A stretch of 64,000 nt of DNA. Source: Streptomyces profundus. Lineage in GTDB: Bacteria > Actinomycetota > Actinomycetes > Streptomycetales > Streptomycetaceae. The DNA lies in NCBI RefSeq assembly GCF_020740535.1, contig NZ_CP082362.1, positions 6,135,501 through 6,199,500 on the forward strand. The letters run 5' to 3'. The notes below the pieces were generated by a model. That model made no database searches and had not been told where the DNA came from. It saw only the letters and a program-made list of their open reading frames with translations. How positions within the stretch are numbered: the stretch's first letter is position 1; each line of letters opens with the position of its first letter. A program made the position numbers and the translations under genes. This document shows positions 17,331 through 24,515 of the stretch, one piece after another.

Positions 17331-18226
17331 CCCTTCACCGCCCCGGCGAGCATCCCGCTGACCAGCCGCCGTTGGAGCAGCGCGAAGAACAGCAGGCTGG
17401 GCAGCGTGGCCAGCAGCGCGGCGGCGGCCAGCGGGCCCAGGTCGGCGACGCCCTCGGCGCCGATGAAGTGGGTCAGGATCACGGACATCGTCTGCTTCTC
17501 CGGAGACTTGAGCAGGACCAGGGCGAAGAAGAACTCGTTCCAGGCGGTGACGAAGGAGAACATCAGCGTGGCGACCAGGCCAGGCGTCAGCAGCGGCAGC
17601 ACCACGCTGGTCAACGTCCGCAGCCGGCTGGCGCCGTCCACCGCGGCGGCCTCCTCCAGGGATATCGGCACCGCCCGCACATAGCCCCGCAGCATCCACA
17701 GCGCGAACGGCAGGTTCCACACCACGTAGACGATGACAAGACCCGGGAGCTGGTTGATCAGATGGAGGTTCCGCAGCACCAGGAAGAGCGGGATGATCAC
17801 CAGCACGAACGGGAACATCTGGCTGACCAGGATCCACACCGTGCCGGCCCGGCTGATCCGGGAGCGGTGGCGGACCATCACATAGGCGGCCGGCACCGCG
17901 ATGGCCACCGCGATCACCGCCGCGCTGGTCGCCACCACCAGACTGTTGAGGGCGGACCTGAGCAGCGGCTGGGCGTCGAAGGCGGCCCGGAAGTTCGCAA
18001 GGCTCGGGTCCCTCGGGATCCAGCTCGGGTCGATGGAGCCCAGCTCCTGCGGCGACTTGAGCGAGGTGGAGAGCAGCCACAGCAGCGGGAAGCCGAGGAA
18101 GACCAGATAGCACAGCAGCGCCAGATACTGCCCGGCGCGGCCGGCGCCCCTGGCGAGCCTGCGGCGCGCCGGCGGCCTCGTGGCGGGGGGCCCGGTGACG
18201 GGCGGCGCCGGGTCGGTGCGGCTCAT
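17327..18226 (-). CDS. Sugar ABC transporter permease (MalG-like, CUT1)
   Basis: This 299-residue inner-membrane permease starts at ATG 18226 (ATGA overlap). A Pro/Arg-rich cytoplasmic N-terminus leads to six predicted transmembrane segments, the first at YLALLCYLVFLGFPLLWLLS. The EAA loop that docks on the ATPase is present as SLEEAAAVDGASRLRTLTSVVLPLLTPGL (E-A-A-x-x-D-G-A form). The end SFVTAWNEFFFAL, then LLQRRLVSGMLAGAVKG, is characteristic of MalG/CUT1 partners. No ATP-binding subunit is encoded in the operon. In Streptomyces, CUT1 importers commonly share the MsiK ATPase, which is the likely partner here. Confidence 0.91.
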   Translation of the reverse strand: MSRTDPAPPVTGPPATRPPARRRLARGAGRAGQYLALLCYLVFLGFPLLWLLSTSLKSPQELGSIDPSWIPRDPSLANFRAAFDAQPLLRSALNSLVVATSAAVIAVAIAVPAAYVMVRHRSRISRAGTVWILVSQMFPFVLVIIPLFLVLRNLHLINQLPGLVIVYVVWNLPFALWMLRGYVRAVPISLEEAAAVDGASRLRTLTSVVLPLLTPGLVATLMFSFVTAWNEFFFALVLLKSPEKQTMSVILTHFIGAEGVADLGPLAAAALLATLPSLLFFALLQRRLVSGMLAGAVKG

Positions 18227-19182
18227 CGCGCGTCCTCCTTGAGCTTGCGGCGCAGGAACAGCACCAGCAGCACCGCGATCAGGGCGATCATCGCCAGCCC
18301 CATCGCCGCCGCGTAGCCGTACTGGCCGTACTTGAACGCCTCCTCGTAGGCGAAGAGCGACGGCAGCCGCGTCCGGCCGCCGGGACCGCCCTGGGTCAGC
18401 ACGTAGATCAGGCCGAACGAGTTGAAGTTCCAGATGAAGTTGAGCGCGGTGATCGCCAGCACCACGGGACGGATCGCCGGCCAGGTGACGGTGGTGAACC
18501 GGCGCCAGGCCCCGGCGCCGTCCAGCGCCGCCGCCTCCCGCAGTTCGAGGGGCACGTTCTGCAGGCCGGCCAGCAGCACCACCGTGGTCTGCGGCATGCC
18601 CGCCCAGACGCCGACCACGATCACGGCTGGCAGCGCCAGCGTCATCGAGGAGAGCCAGTCCACCTGGCCGTCGATCAGGCCGAGTTGGGCGAGCGTCTTG
18701 TTCAGGATGCCGGCGTCCTGGTGGTAGACCAGCCGCCACATGACGCCGACCACCACCTCGGGCATCGCCCAGGGGACCAGCGCCAACGTCCTGGCCAGCC
18801 AGCGGAACCTGAGGTTCTGGTCCAGCAGCAGCGCGAGACCCAGGGCGAGGAGGAACTGGAGGGTGGTGACGCAGAGCGCCCACACCAGGCCGATCCGGAA
18901 GGACTCCCAGAACAGCGAGTCGTGCCTGAGGTCCGTGAAGTTGAGCAGGCCCACGAACTGGGTGGGCGAGGTGCGGCCCGCCTGGGCGTCGGTGAAGGCG
19001 AGGGAGACCGCATAGACCAGCGGGCCAACGCTCAGCAGCAGGATGGGTATCAGGGCGGGAAGCAGCAGAAACCAGGCACCCCTGTCCAGGCCCAGCGCAC
19101 GTTTGCGCTGCCTGGGCGTTCTGGGCGGCGGGGTGCCGCGGCTGCCCGGGACGGCCTTGGCCCGGGGCTTGAGCAGACTCAT
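18223..19182 (-). CDS. Sugar ABC transporter permease (MalF-like, CUT1)
   Basis: This 319-residue permease has a basic cytoplasmic N-terminus and six predicted membrane segments beginning at WFLLLPALIPILLLSVGPLVY. The EAA loop is LELREAAALDGAGAWRRF and the MalF-type NFIWNFNSFGLIYVLTQGGP segment is present, both hallmarks of carbohydrate uptake permeases. It starts at ATG 19182, seven bases after the LacI gene stop, and its own stop overlaps the next permease. It forms the heterodimeric membrane channel with the MalG-like partner. Confidence 0.92.
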   Translation of the reverse strand: MSLLKPRAKAVPGSRGTPPPRTPRQRKRALGLDRGAWFLLLPALIPILLLSVGPLVYAVSLAFTDAQAGRTSPTQFVGLLNFTDLRHDSLFWESFRIGLVWALCVTTLQFLLALGLALLLDQNLRFRWLARTLALVPWAMPEVVVGVMWRLVYHQDAGILNKTLAQLGLIDGQVDWLSSMTLALPAVIVVGVWAGMPQTTVVLLAGLQNVPLELREAAALDGAGAWRRFTTVTWPAIRPVVLAITALNFIWNFNSFGLIYVLTQGGPGGRTRLPSLFAYEEAFKYGQYGYAAAMGLAMIALIAVLLVLFLRRKLKEDAR

Positions 19183-19189
19183 CGAATCC

Positions 19190-20272
19190 TCATGGTGTCG
19201 GGGTCGGCCGCCGCACCGTGGAGGCGCGGACGACGAGGCGGGGCAGGGCGGTCGTGGTGCGGGGCGCTTCGGGCGGGGCGGCCTCGGTGGCGGTCCCGGC
19301 CTCGCCGTCGGCGGGTGGCGCCGATCGGTCGGGGGAGCGGTCGGCGAGCCGTCGCAGTAGCAACTCGGCGGCGCGCCGGCCGCGTTCGGAGGAGCCGAGG
19401 TCCACGCTGGTCAGCGGTGGCCAGCCGGCACGCGCCAACTGGCTGTCGTCCATCCCGGCCACCGCCAGGTCCTCGGGTATGCGCAGCCCACGGGCGAGCA
19501 GCGCGTGCGCCGCGCCCAGCGCGAGCTGGTCGTTGGCGCAGAAGATCGCGTCGGGCCGGGCGGGCAGCAGCCGTCCGGCGGCCTCGGCGCCGGCGTCGAT
19601 GCCGAAGTCGGTGTGGACGACCAGCGCCTCCTCGTAGGGCAGGCCGCACTCGGCGAGGGCGCTCCGGAACCCGAGGTCGCGGTTGTGTCCTGGCACGGTG
19701 TCGGCCGGGCCGTTCACAAAGGCGATCCGGCGGCGCCCGGTGGCGTGCAGATGGCGGACCGCGAGGGCGGCGCCGGCCACCGAATCGGCCCGCACGCTGT
19801 CCACCGGCACGCCGGGCGGCAGCGAGCCGATCACCACCACGGGGCCCGCCGCCTCGCGCAGCGCGGCGATATGCGCGTCGGTGATCCGGATCGGGCAGAG
19901 GATCAGCCCGTCGCTGGTGCGGTCGGCGAGGCTGCGCAGCACGGCCAGCTCGTCCTCCGCCACCGCGTCCGTCGAGTGCAGCAGCAGCCGGTACCCGGCG
20001 GCCTTGGTCACCTCCTGGATGGCCCGGACCATCGCCACATAGACGGGGTTGCCGATGTCGGGCATGGCAAAGGTGAGTTGGCGGGTCCTGCCGTCCTTGA
20101 GGGAACGCGCGACCGCGTTGGGCACATAGCCGAGATCGGCGGCGGCGCGCCGGACCCGCTCGGTGGTGTCCCGGCGCGCGCCCTGCCCGTTGAGCACCCG
20201 GGACACGGAGGCGATGGAGACGCCGGCGCGTTCGGCGATCGACACGATGGTCGGCTTTCCGCCGTTGGACAT
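19190..20272 (-). CDS. LacI-family transcriptional repressor of the ARH/sugar operon
   Basis: This 360-residue regulator starts at ATG 20272, with GGAGAAGGAGACAAGG upstream giving a good ribosome binding site. The N-terminal helix-turn-helix is textbook LacI: TIVSIAERAGVSIASVSRVLNG, then the hinge region with NAVARSLKDGRT. Residues about 65-330 form the periplasmic-binding-protein-like effector domain. A Pro/Ala-rich linker of about 40 residues before the final strand is unusual. Its gene is the first of the operon, seven bases before the MalF-like permease, and two LacI-type operator half-palindromes lie about 75-110 bases upstream. It therefore probably represses itself together with importer and enzymes until the imported compound or its sugar binds. 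Confidence 0.91.
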   Translation of the reverse strand: MSNGGKPTIVSIAERAGVSIASVSRVLNGQGARRDTTERVRRAAADLGYVPNAVARSLKDGRTRQLTFAMPDIGNPVYVAMVRAIQEVTKAAGYRLLLHSTDAVAEDELAVLRSLADRTSDGLILCPIRITDAHIAALREAAGPVVVIGSLPPGVPVDSVRADSVAGAALAVRHLHATGRRRIAFVNGPADTVPGHNRDLGFRSALAECGLPYEEALVVHTDFGIDAGAEAAGRLLPARPDAIFCANDQLALGAAHALLARGLRIPEDLAVAGMDDSQLARAGWPPLTSVDLGSSERGRRAAELLLRRLADRSPDRSAPPADGEAGTATEAAPPEAPRTTTALPRLVVRASTVRRPTPTP

Positions 20273-20347
20273 GCCCTTGTCTCCTTCTCCCGTTGTCTCA
20301 GCTCCGCGGGCCGCCTGTTCCGGTGTGGGGTGGAATGGCGGGGTTCC

Positions 20348-20380
20348 GGTAAACGTTTCCAGCTGCTGGAATCGTTTACA
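20348..20380 (-). promoter_or_regulatory. Twin LacI-type operators upstream of the operon
   Basis: Plus-strand GGTAAACGTTTCC (20348-20360) and GGAATCGTTTACA (20368-20380) are near-palindromes around a central CG, the classic core of LacI/GalR-family operators. Their CG centres are 19 bases apart, close to two helical turns, so two dimers could bind one face of the DNA. They lie about 76-108 bases upstream of the LacI gene start and are the only such sites I see in the region. Confidence 0.8.
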
Positions 20381-20612
20381 GATGCTGCGGGTTGAGACCG
20401 CGTGCGTCAAGAGGCCGCCCGTTCCTGGCGCGCGGTCGTGCCAACTATGGGTGGTTTACCCGGATATGTGGCAAGCAGGCGTCACGCACACCAATGCGCC
20501 GGCGTGCGCTGCTTGGTATGCGCCGGCGTGCGGACGTTTGACGGCGTGGCGGCCCGCTTCGGACCGCCGCCCGGCGGCCCGTTAATCGCGGGTGATGCGC
20601 CCGCCGGTCCCC

Positions 20613-20618
20613 TAAGCT
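20613..20618 (+). promoter_or_regulatory. -10-like hexamer immediately before a leaderless gene
   Basis: TAAGCT ends 8 bases before ATG 20627. A transcript starting the usual distance from a -10 element would begin at or within two bases of the ATG, and no ribosome binding site is visible, so a leaderless mRNA is likely. No convincing -35 is seen. The region from 20381 to 20610 holds no gene. Its only notable feature is a 15-base direct repeat ATGCGCCGGCGTGCG at 20494-20508 and 20518-20532. Confidence 0.5.
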
Positions 20619-20626
20619 CTTCCCTC

Positions 20627-21433
20627 ATGTCCGACCCGACCACTCAGCGCCCGGCCGCCGCCGATGCCGAACTGCCGCGCATACAGGGCTTCTTGGCCGA
20701 CTTCGCCCGCCGGCAGGCCCAGCACGCCACCCCGCTGCCCGGTGGATTCGCCGTGCGCGACGACGCGTTGCCGCACTCGCGTGCCGACAACCAGATCTTC
20801 GTCGACCAGCCGGTCGTGGACGCCGGGGCGCTGCCCACACTGGCCGACGAGGCGCTCGCCGGGCTTCCGCACCGCCTGATCACCGTGCTGCACGACCAGG
20901 CCGGCCAGGCCGTCGCGCCGACGCTGGTCGCGGCCGGCTATGAGCACTCCGTGTATCTGCTGATGCTGCACACCGGACCGGTACCGAAGCCCGGCAGCAC
21001 CGCGCGTGAAGCCGAGGAAGTGGACCTCGACGCACTGCGCGGGCCGATCGCCCGCCGCTGGCGGGGGTTTCTGCCGGACGCCGAGGACGAGGTGATCCGT
21101 CAGCTGGTGGACCGCAGGCTCGCGCGTCGACGCGGCGCCGAAGCCGTGCACTTCATCGCGTCCCGGGACGAGGACGGCGAGGCCGCCTGCTGGGCCGATC
21201 TCTACGCCGACCCGGCCACCGGGGTCGCGCAGATCGAGGACGTGCTCACCGACGAGGCGCGGCTGCGGCGCGGCCACGGGAACGCGGTGCTGGCCGAGGC
21301 GCTGCGCCGGGCCGAGGGCGCGGGGTGCGCCACCCGCTTCCTGATCGCGGACGCCGACGACTGGCCGCGCCACTGGTACGAGCGGCTCGGCTTCACCACC
21401 ATCGCGCACGCCCACTCCTTCGAACGGGGCTGA
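20627..21433 (+). CDS. GNAT-family N-acetyltransferase
   Basis: This is a 268-residue protein. The frame stays open upstream to 20402, but ATG 20627 with a -10-like TAAGCT 8 bases before it is the natural start. The C-terminal domain (about residues 130-265) is GNAT: AACWADLYADPATGVAQIEDVLTDEARLRRGHGNAVLAEALRRA, in which R-R-G-H-G-N-A is the acetyl-CoA-binding loop, ending in HWYERLGF. The N-terminal 120 residues form a degenerate second GNAT-like half. The substrate is unknown. It converges on the MFS exporter gene, with a perfect hairpin between them. Confidence 0.84.
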   Translation: MSDPTTQRPAAADAELPRIQGFLADFARRQAQHATPLPGGFAVRDDALPHSRADNQIFVDQPVVDAGALPTLADEALAGLPHRLITVLHDQAGQAVAPTLVAAGYEHSVYLLMLHTGPVPKPGSTAREAEEVDLDALRGPIARRWRGFLPDAEDEVIRQLVDRRLARRRGAEAVHFIASRDEDGEAACWADLYADPATGVAQIEDVLTDEARLRRGHGNAVLAEALRRAEGAGCATRFLIADADDWPRHWYERLGFTTIAHAHSFERG

Positions 21434-21442
21434 GCCCACGTC

Positions 21443-21474
21443 CCGCCCCCGACGGCCGAGGCCGTCGGGGGCGG
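21443..21474. terminator. Bidirectional hairpin terminator between convergent genes
   Basis: A 15-bp perfect inverted repeat has the core GACGGCC-GA-GGCCGTC extended outwards by C/G-runs. It sits nine bases after the GNAT stop and eight bases before the MFS stop on the other strand. It serves both transcripts. Confidence 0.82.
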
Positions 21475-21481
21475 CGGGAGG

Positions 21482-23071
21482 TCAGTGCGACGTGGGGCTC
21501 AACTCGTCCTCGCGCGGCTCCGGTTGGTGGCCGGCGGCCGGCACGGCGGGGGCCTCGCCTATCGGCCGCAGACCGCGCAGCGCGCGGACGGCCACCGCCG
21601 AGAGGAAGAGGACCGTACCGGCGGCGACCAGGGTGGTGATCCCGGCTCCGTTGCTGAACGCTTCCCGCGCGGTGCTCAGGAAGTCGTCCCCGACGCCGCT
21701 CGGCAGCGTCTCGACGACCCCGACCGCCCCGGGGAGGCTGTCTTCGGCGAGCGTGGCGGCCTCCTGCGGCAGGCCGTCCGGGCTGGCACCGGACATGTCG
21801 GAGCGGTAGACGGCGGCGCCGACGCTGCCCAGCACCGCGATGCCCAGCGCCATGCCCAGTTCGGTGGAGGTCTCGGAGAGCGAGGACGCGGCCCCGGCCT
21901 TCTCCGGCGGCGCCGAGCCCAGCACCAGATCGGTGCCGAGCACCATCGCGGGCGACAGGCCGACCGACGCGATCAGCAGGCCCGTCACGCCCAGACCCAG
22001 CGAGCTGGCGTCCCAGGACATCACCAGATAGCCGCTCGCGGAGAGCGCGAGTCCGGCCGCCACCACCCGGCCCGGTGGGATCCGGCGGGCCAGCATCGGC
22101 GCCAGCACCGAGCCGACGACCATGCCGGCCGTCATGGGCAACATCCACAGCCCGGCCCGCAGCGAGGACATGCCCTGCACCATCTGGAGGCCCTGGATGA
22201 AGAAGAGCATCACGCCGCCGGAGGTGAAGGCGGCGCCCAGCAGCAGGGCCAGGGCGGCGCTGAAGGAGCCGTTGCGGAAGAGCTTGATGTCCATCAGCGG
22301 CGCCGGCAGGGAACGCTGCCGCCGCACGAAGAGCAGCCCCATCAGCGAGCCGAACATCAACGAGGCGAGCGGCAGCGGTTCGAGGCCGTCCTTGGCGAGC
22401 TCCTTGATGCCGTAGATCAGCGGGATCATCGCGGCCAGGGACTGACCGACGCTGATCGGGTCCAGCTTGCCCGGCTTGTCGTCGCGGTACTCGGGCAGCA
22501 GCAGCGGCGCGGCGATCAGCAGCACCACCATCACCGGGACACCCAGCAGGAACACCGAGCCCCACCAGAACGCCTCCAGCATCACCCCGCCCAGCACCGG
22601 CCCCACGGCCGCGCCGGCGGAGAAGCAGATGATCCACACGCCGATCGCCACCGACCGCTGCTTCACGTCCTTGAACATGTTGCTGATCAGGGCCAGCGTG
22701 CTGGGCATCAGCGTCGCTCCCGCGATGCCGAGCAGCGCGCGGGTGATGATCAGCATCAGCGGCGAGTTGGCGTAGGCGGCCACCACCGAGGCGGCACCGA
22801 ACGCGGTCGCGCCGATCATCAGCAGCTTCCGCCGCCCGATCCGGTCGCCCAGGGTGCCCATCGTCACCAGAAAGCCGGCGATCATAAAGCCGTACACATC
22901 GAGGATCCACAGCAGCTCGCTGCTGGTCGCCCCGAGGTCGGCGCTCAGATGTGGTGCCGCCAGATGCAACACGCTGATGTCCAACGCCAACAGCAGCGTC
23001 GGCAGTGCCAGCACCCCCAGCCCCACCCACTCGCGAGTCCCGGCCCGCTCCGTGGCCTCCGCGACACTCAT
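21482..23071 (-). CDS. MFS multidrug exporter, DHA2 family (14 TM, SmvA/QacA-like)
   Basis: This 529-residue membrane protein starts at ATG 23071 with ribosome binding site GGGGAAGGA. Fourteen hydrophobic segments can be traced. Motif A is GTLGDRIGRRKLLMIGA between TM2 and TM3, and the DHA2 TM1 signature LDISVLHLAAPHLSADL includes the membrane Asp typical of QacA-like drug/proton antiporters. Motif C is SAGAAVGPVLGG in TM5. The C-terminal tail is Pro/Glu-rich and cytoplasmic. It probably exports a hydrophobic cationic drug or an endogenous metabolite. No regulator is adjacent. Confidence 0.88.
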   Translation of the reverse strand: MSVAEATERAGTREWVGLGVLALPTLLLALDISVLHLAAPHLSADLGATSSELLWILDVYGFMIAGFLVTMGTLGDRIGRRKLLMIGATAFGAASVVAAYANSPLMLIITRALLGIAGATLMPSTLALISNMFKDVKQRSVAIGVWIICFSAGAAVGPVLGGVMLEAFWWGSVFLLGVPVMVVLLIAAPLLLPEYRDDKPGKLDPISVGQSLAAMIPLIYGIKELAKDGLEPLPLASLMFGSLMGLLFVRRQRSLPAPLMDIKLFRNGSFSAALALLLGAAFTSGGVMLFFIQGLQMVQGMSSLRAGLWMLPMTAGMVVGSVLAPMLARRIPPGRVVAAGLALSASGYLVMSWDASSLGLGVTGLLIASVGLSPAMVLGTDLVLGSAPPEKAGAASSLSETSTELGMALGIAVLGSVGAAVYRSDMSGASPDGLPQEAATLAEDSLPGAVGVVETLPSGVGDDFLSTAREAFSNGAGITTLVAAGTVLFLSAVAVRALRGLRPIGEAPAVPAAGHQPEPREDELSPTSH

Positions 23072-23255
23072 CGCACGGTCCTTCCCCTGAAAAAGTCGGT
23101 CACCCACCGGGCGCCAGAACCGACCTGGCGGCGCGCAGATCCGGTCTAGCATCGCTGCTGGGCCCGCCTATTCCCCAGCGGTTTTCCTCGTCGGCGGCCC
23201 CTCCGGGGACGGCGGCACGCGCGGAAAACCCGGGCGCCGCGACCGGGGGCGCGGC

Positions 23256-23261
23256 TACCGT
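23256..23261 (+). promoter_or_regulatory. -10-like hexamer immediately before a leaderless gene
   Basis: TACCGT (TAnnnT form) ends 8 bases before ATG 23270, with no ribosome binding site between. This predicts a leaderless transcript, the same arrangement as at 20613 and 52102. Confidence 0.42.
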
Positions 23262-23269
23262 GGTCGGTC

Positions 23270-24085
23270 ATGGGGACACGGGTGGTGGGGGACGGCGCTC
23301 GTTGGGTGGCATCCGGGCCCGGGGGGCCGCTGGGGGAGCTGGCCCGGGTGCGACGCCCTGACGGGCACACGTTCCTGCTGCCCAGGGGGGTGGGCGAGGA
23401 GGCGTGGGGGCCGCTGCTCGACGCCGCGATCGGCGGATTCCGGGGCACCGAGCTGTTCGTCGAGATCGACGGGGCCGACGAGGGCGCCGGGCCCCGGGCG
23501 CTCGCGGAGCGGGGGTTCGTGGTCCACCGGTGTGACCACCATTACACCGTGCCCACCGCCGAAGCGGGCCGGCCGGCGCCGGCCGGGGTCGGGGTGGTGG
23601 ACGCCGCCGCGGCGGATCCGGAGCGGCTGCGGCTGCTGGACGAGGAGCTGCGGCGCGATGTTCCGGGGGTGGGGGAGTGGCGCAACGATCCGGAGCGGTT
23701 CGCCGCCGAGCTGCGCGCCGACCCCGAGTTCGATCCGGCCACCTTCCTGCTGGCCGTCGACCTCGGCACCGGCGCCTATCTGGGCCTGGTCCGGGTGTGG
23801 ATCAGGGCAGCGGGGCCGCCCAGGCTCGGCCTGGTCGGCGTGCGGCGGGCCGCGCGCCGACGCGGCCTCGCGGGCGTGCTGCTGAGCCGGGTCCTCGCCG
23901 TGCTGCACCGGCGCGGCGTGGCGGCCGTGACCGCGGAGGTGGACGAGGGGAACGTCGGGTCCAACCGGCTGCTGCGGTCGTTCGGGGCCCGACGCACGGG
24001 CGGCGGCGTGGAGTTGGTGCGCCGGGCGGGCACCGCCGACGGGTCAGCGCACGGTGCCCCCGCCGGCCTCGATCAGGTCGAGTAA
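23270..24085 (+). CDS. GNAT-family N-acetyltransferase (mycothiol-synthase-like C-terminal domain)
   Basis: In this 271-residue protein the N-terminal half is GNAT-like but lacks a clear CoA loop. Residues about 100-265 form a normal GNAT domain with LGLVGVRRAARRRGLAGVLLSRVLAVL (V-x-x-x-x-R-R-R-G-L-A acetyl-CoA loop) and VTAEVDEGNVGSNRLLRSFGARRTGG at the C-terminus. This layout resembles MshD-like tandem GNAT proteins, but residue-level evidence for mycothiol synthesis is lacking. Its 3' end overlaps the convergent hypothetical gene by 42 bases, a real antisense overlap of two plausible genes. Confidence 0.78.
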   Translation: MGTRVVGDGARWVASGPGGPLGELARVRRPDGHTFLLPRGVGEEAWGPLLDAAIGGFRGTELFVEIDGADEGAGPRALAERGFVVHRCDHHYTVPTAEAGRPAPAGVGVVDAAAADPERLRLLDEELRRDVPGVGEWRNDPERFAAELRADPEFDPATFLLAVDLGTGAYLGLVRVWIRAAGPPRLGLVGVRRAARRRGLAGVLLSRVLAVLHRRGVAAVTAEVDEGNVGSNRLLRSFGARRTGGGVELVRRAGTADGSAHGAPAGLDQVE

Positions 24086-24409
24086 GGCCGCCGCGTCCCG
24101 CGCGACCCGCTGGGGCCGGCCCGGGCGGAGCAGCCCGCCGGCCTTGTCGCCCCAGCCGGGGGAGACGTGGTAGCGGGTGCCGTGCAGCCGCAGCCGGACC
24201 GTTCGGCCGCCGGTGAAGCGGACCCGCACGGCGCTGACCTCCGCCACGGGGGCCCGTCCGATCAGCCGACCGTTGCTGCCGAGCAGGGTCAACGTGCCGT
24301 CGGCGACGGTCACCTGGCCGTGTTGGGCGACCGGCCGCACGCCCTTGCCGATCTGCACCTCGTCGAACTTCCTGGCGTCGTCCTGGTGGTGTTCCTCTCG
24401 CGTGGCCAT
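24044..24409 (-). CDS. Conserved-looking hypothetical protein (121 aa), beta-rich
   Basis: I do not recognise the family. The ATG at 24409 has a GGGAGCG ribosome binding site. The protein has an acidic/His-rich N-terminus, no membrane segment and no signal peptide. It alternates short predicted strands (QVTVADGTLTLLGSNGRLIGRAPVAEV, VRVRFTGGRTVRLRLHGTRYHV) before a C-terminal helix RDAAALLDLIEAG, which would fit a PH-like or split-barrel domain. Third-position GC is high throughout, supporting a real gene. It overlaps the convergent GNAT gene at its 3' end and precedes the ribosomal-protection gene on the same strand by about 105 bases. Confidence 0.68.
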   Translation of the reverse strand: MATREEHHQDDARKFDEVQIGKGVRPVAQHGQVTVADGTLTLLGSNGRLIGRAPVAEVSAVRVRFTGGRTVRLRLHGTRYHVSPGWGDKAGGLLRPGRPQRVARDAAALLDLIEAGGGTVR

Positions 24410-24515
24410 GGTGGGGACGCTCCCTCGTGGATCGTCGGCGGGCCGCTCACGGCCCCGGAGGGAACGGGTACCCGGTGTGGCGCCGCGTAAGACGGCGCGC
24501 CACCGGGCGTTACGG

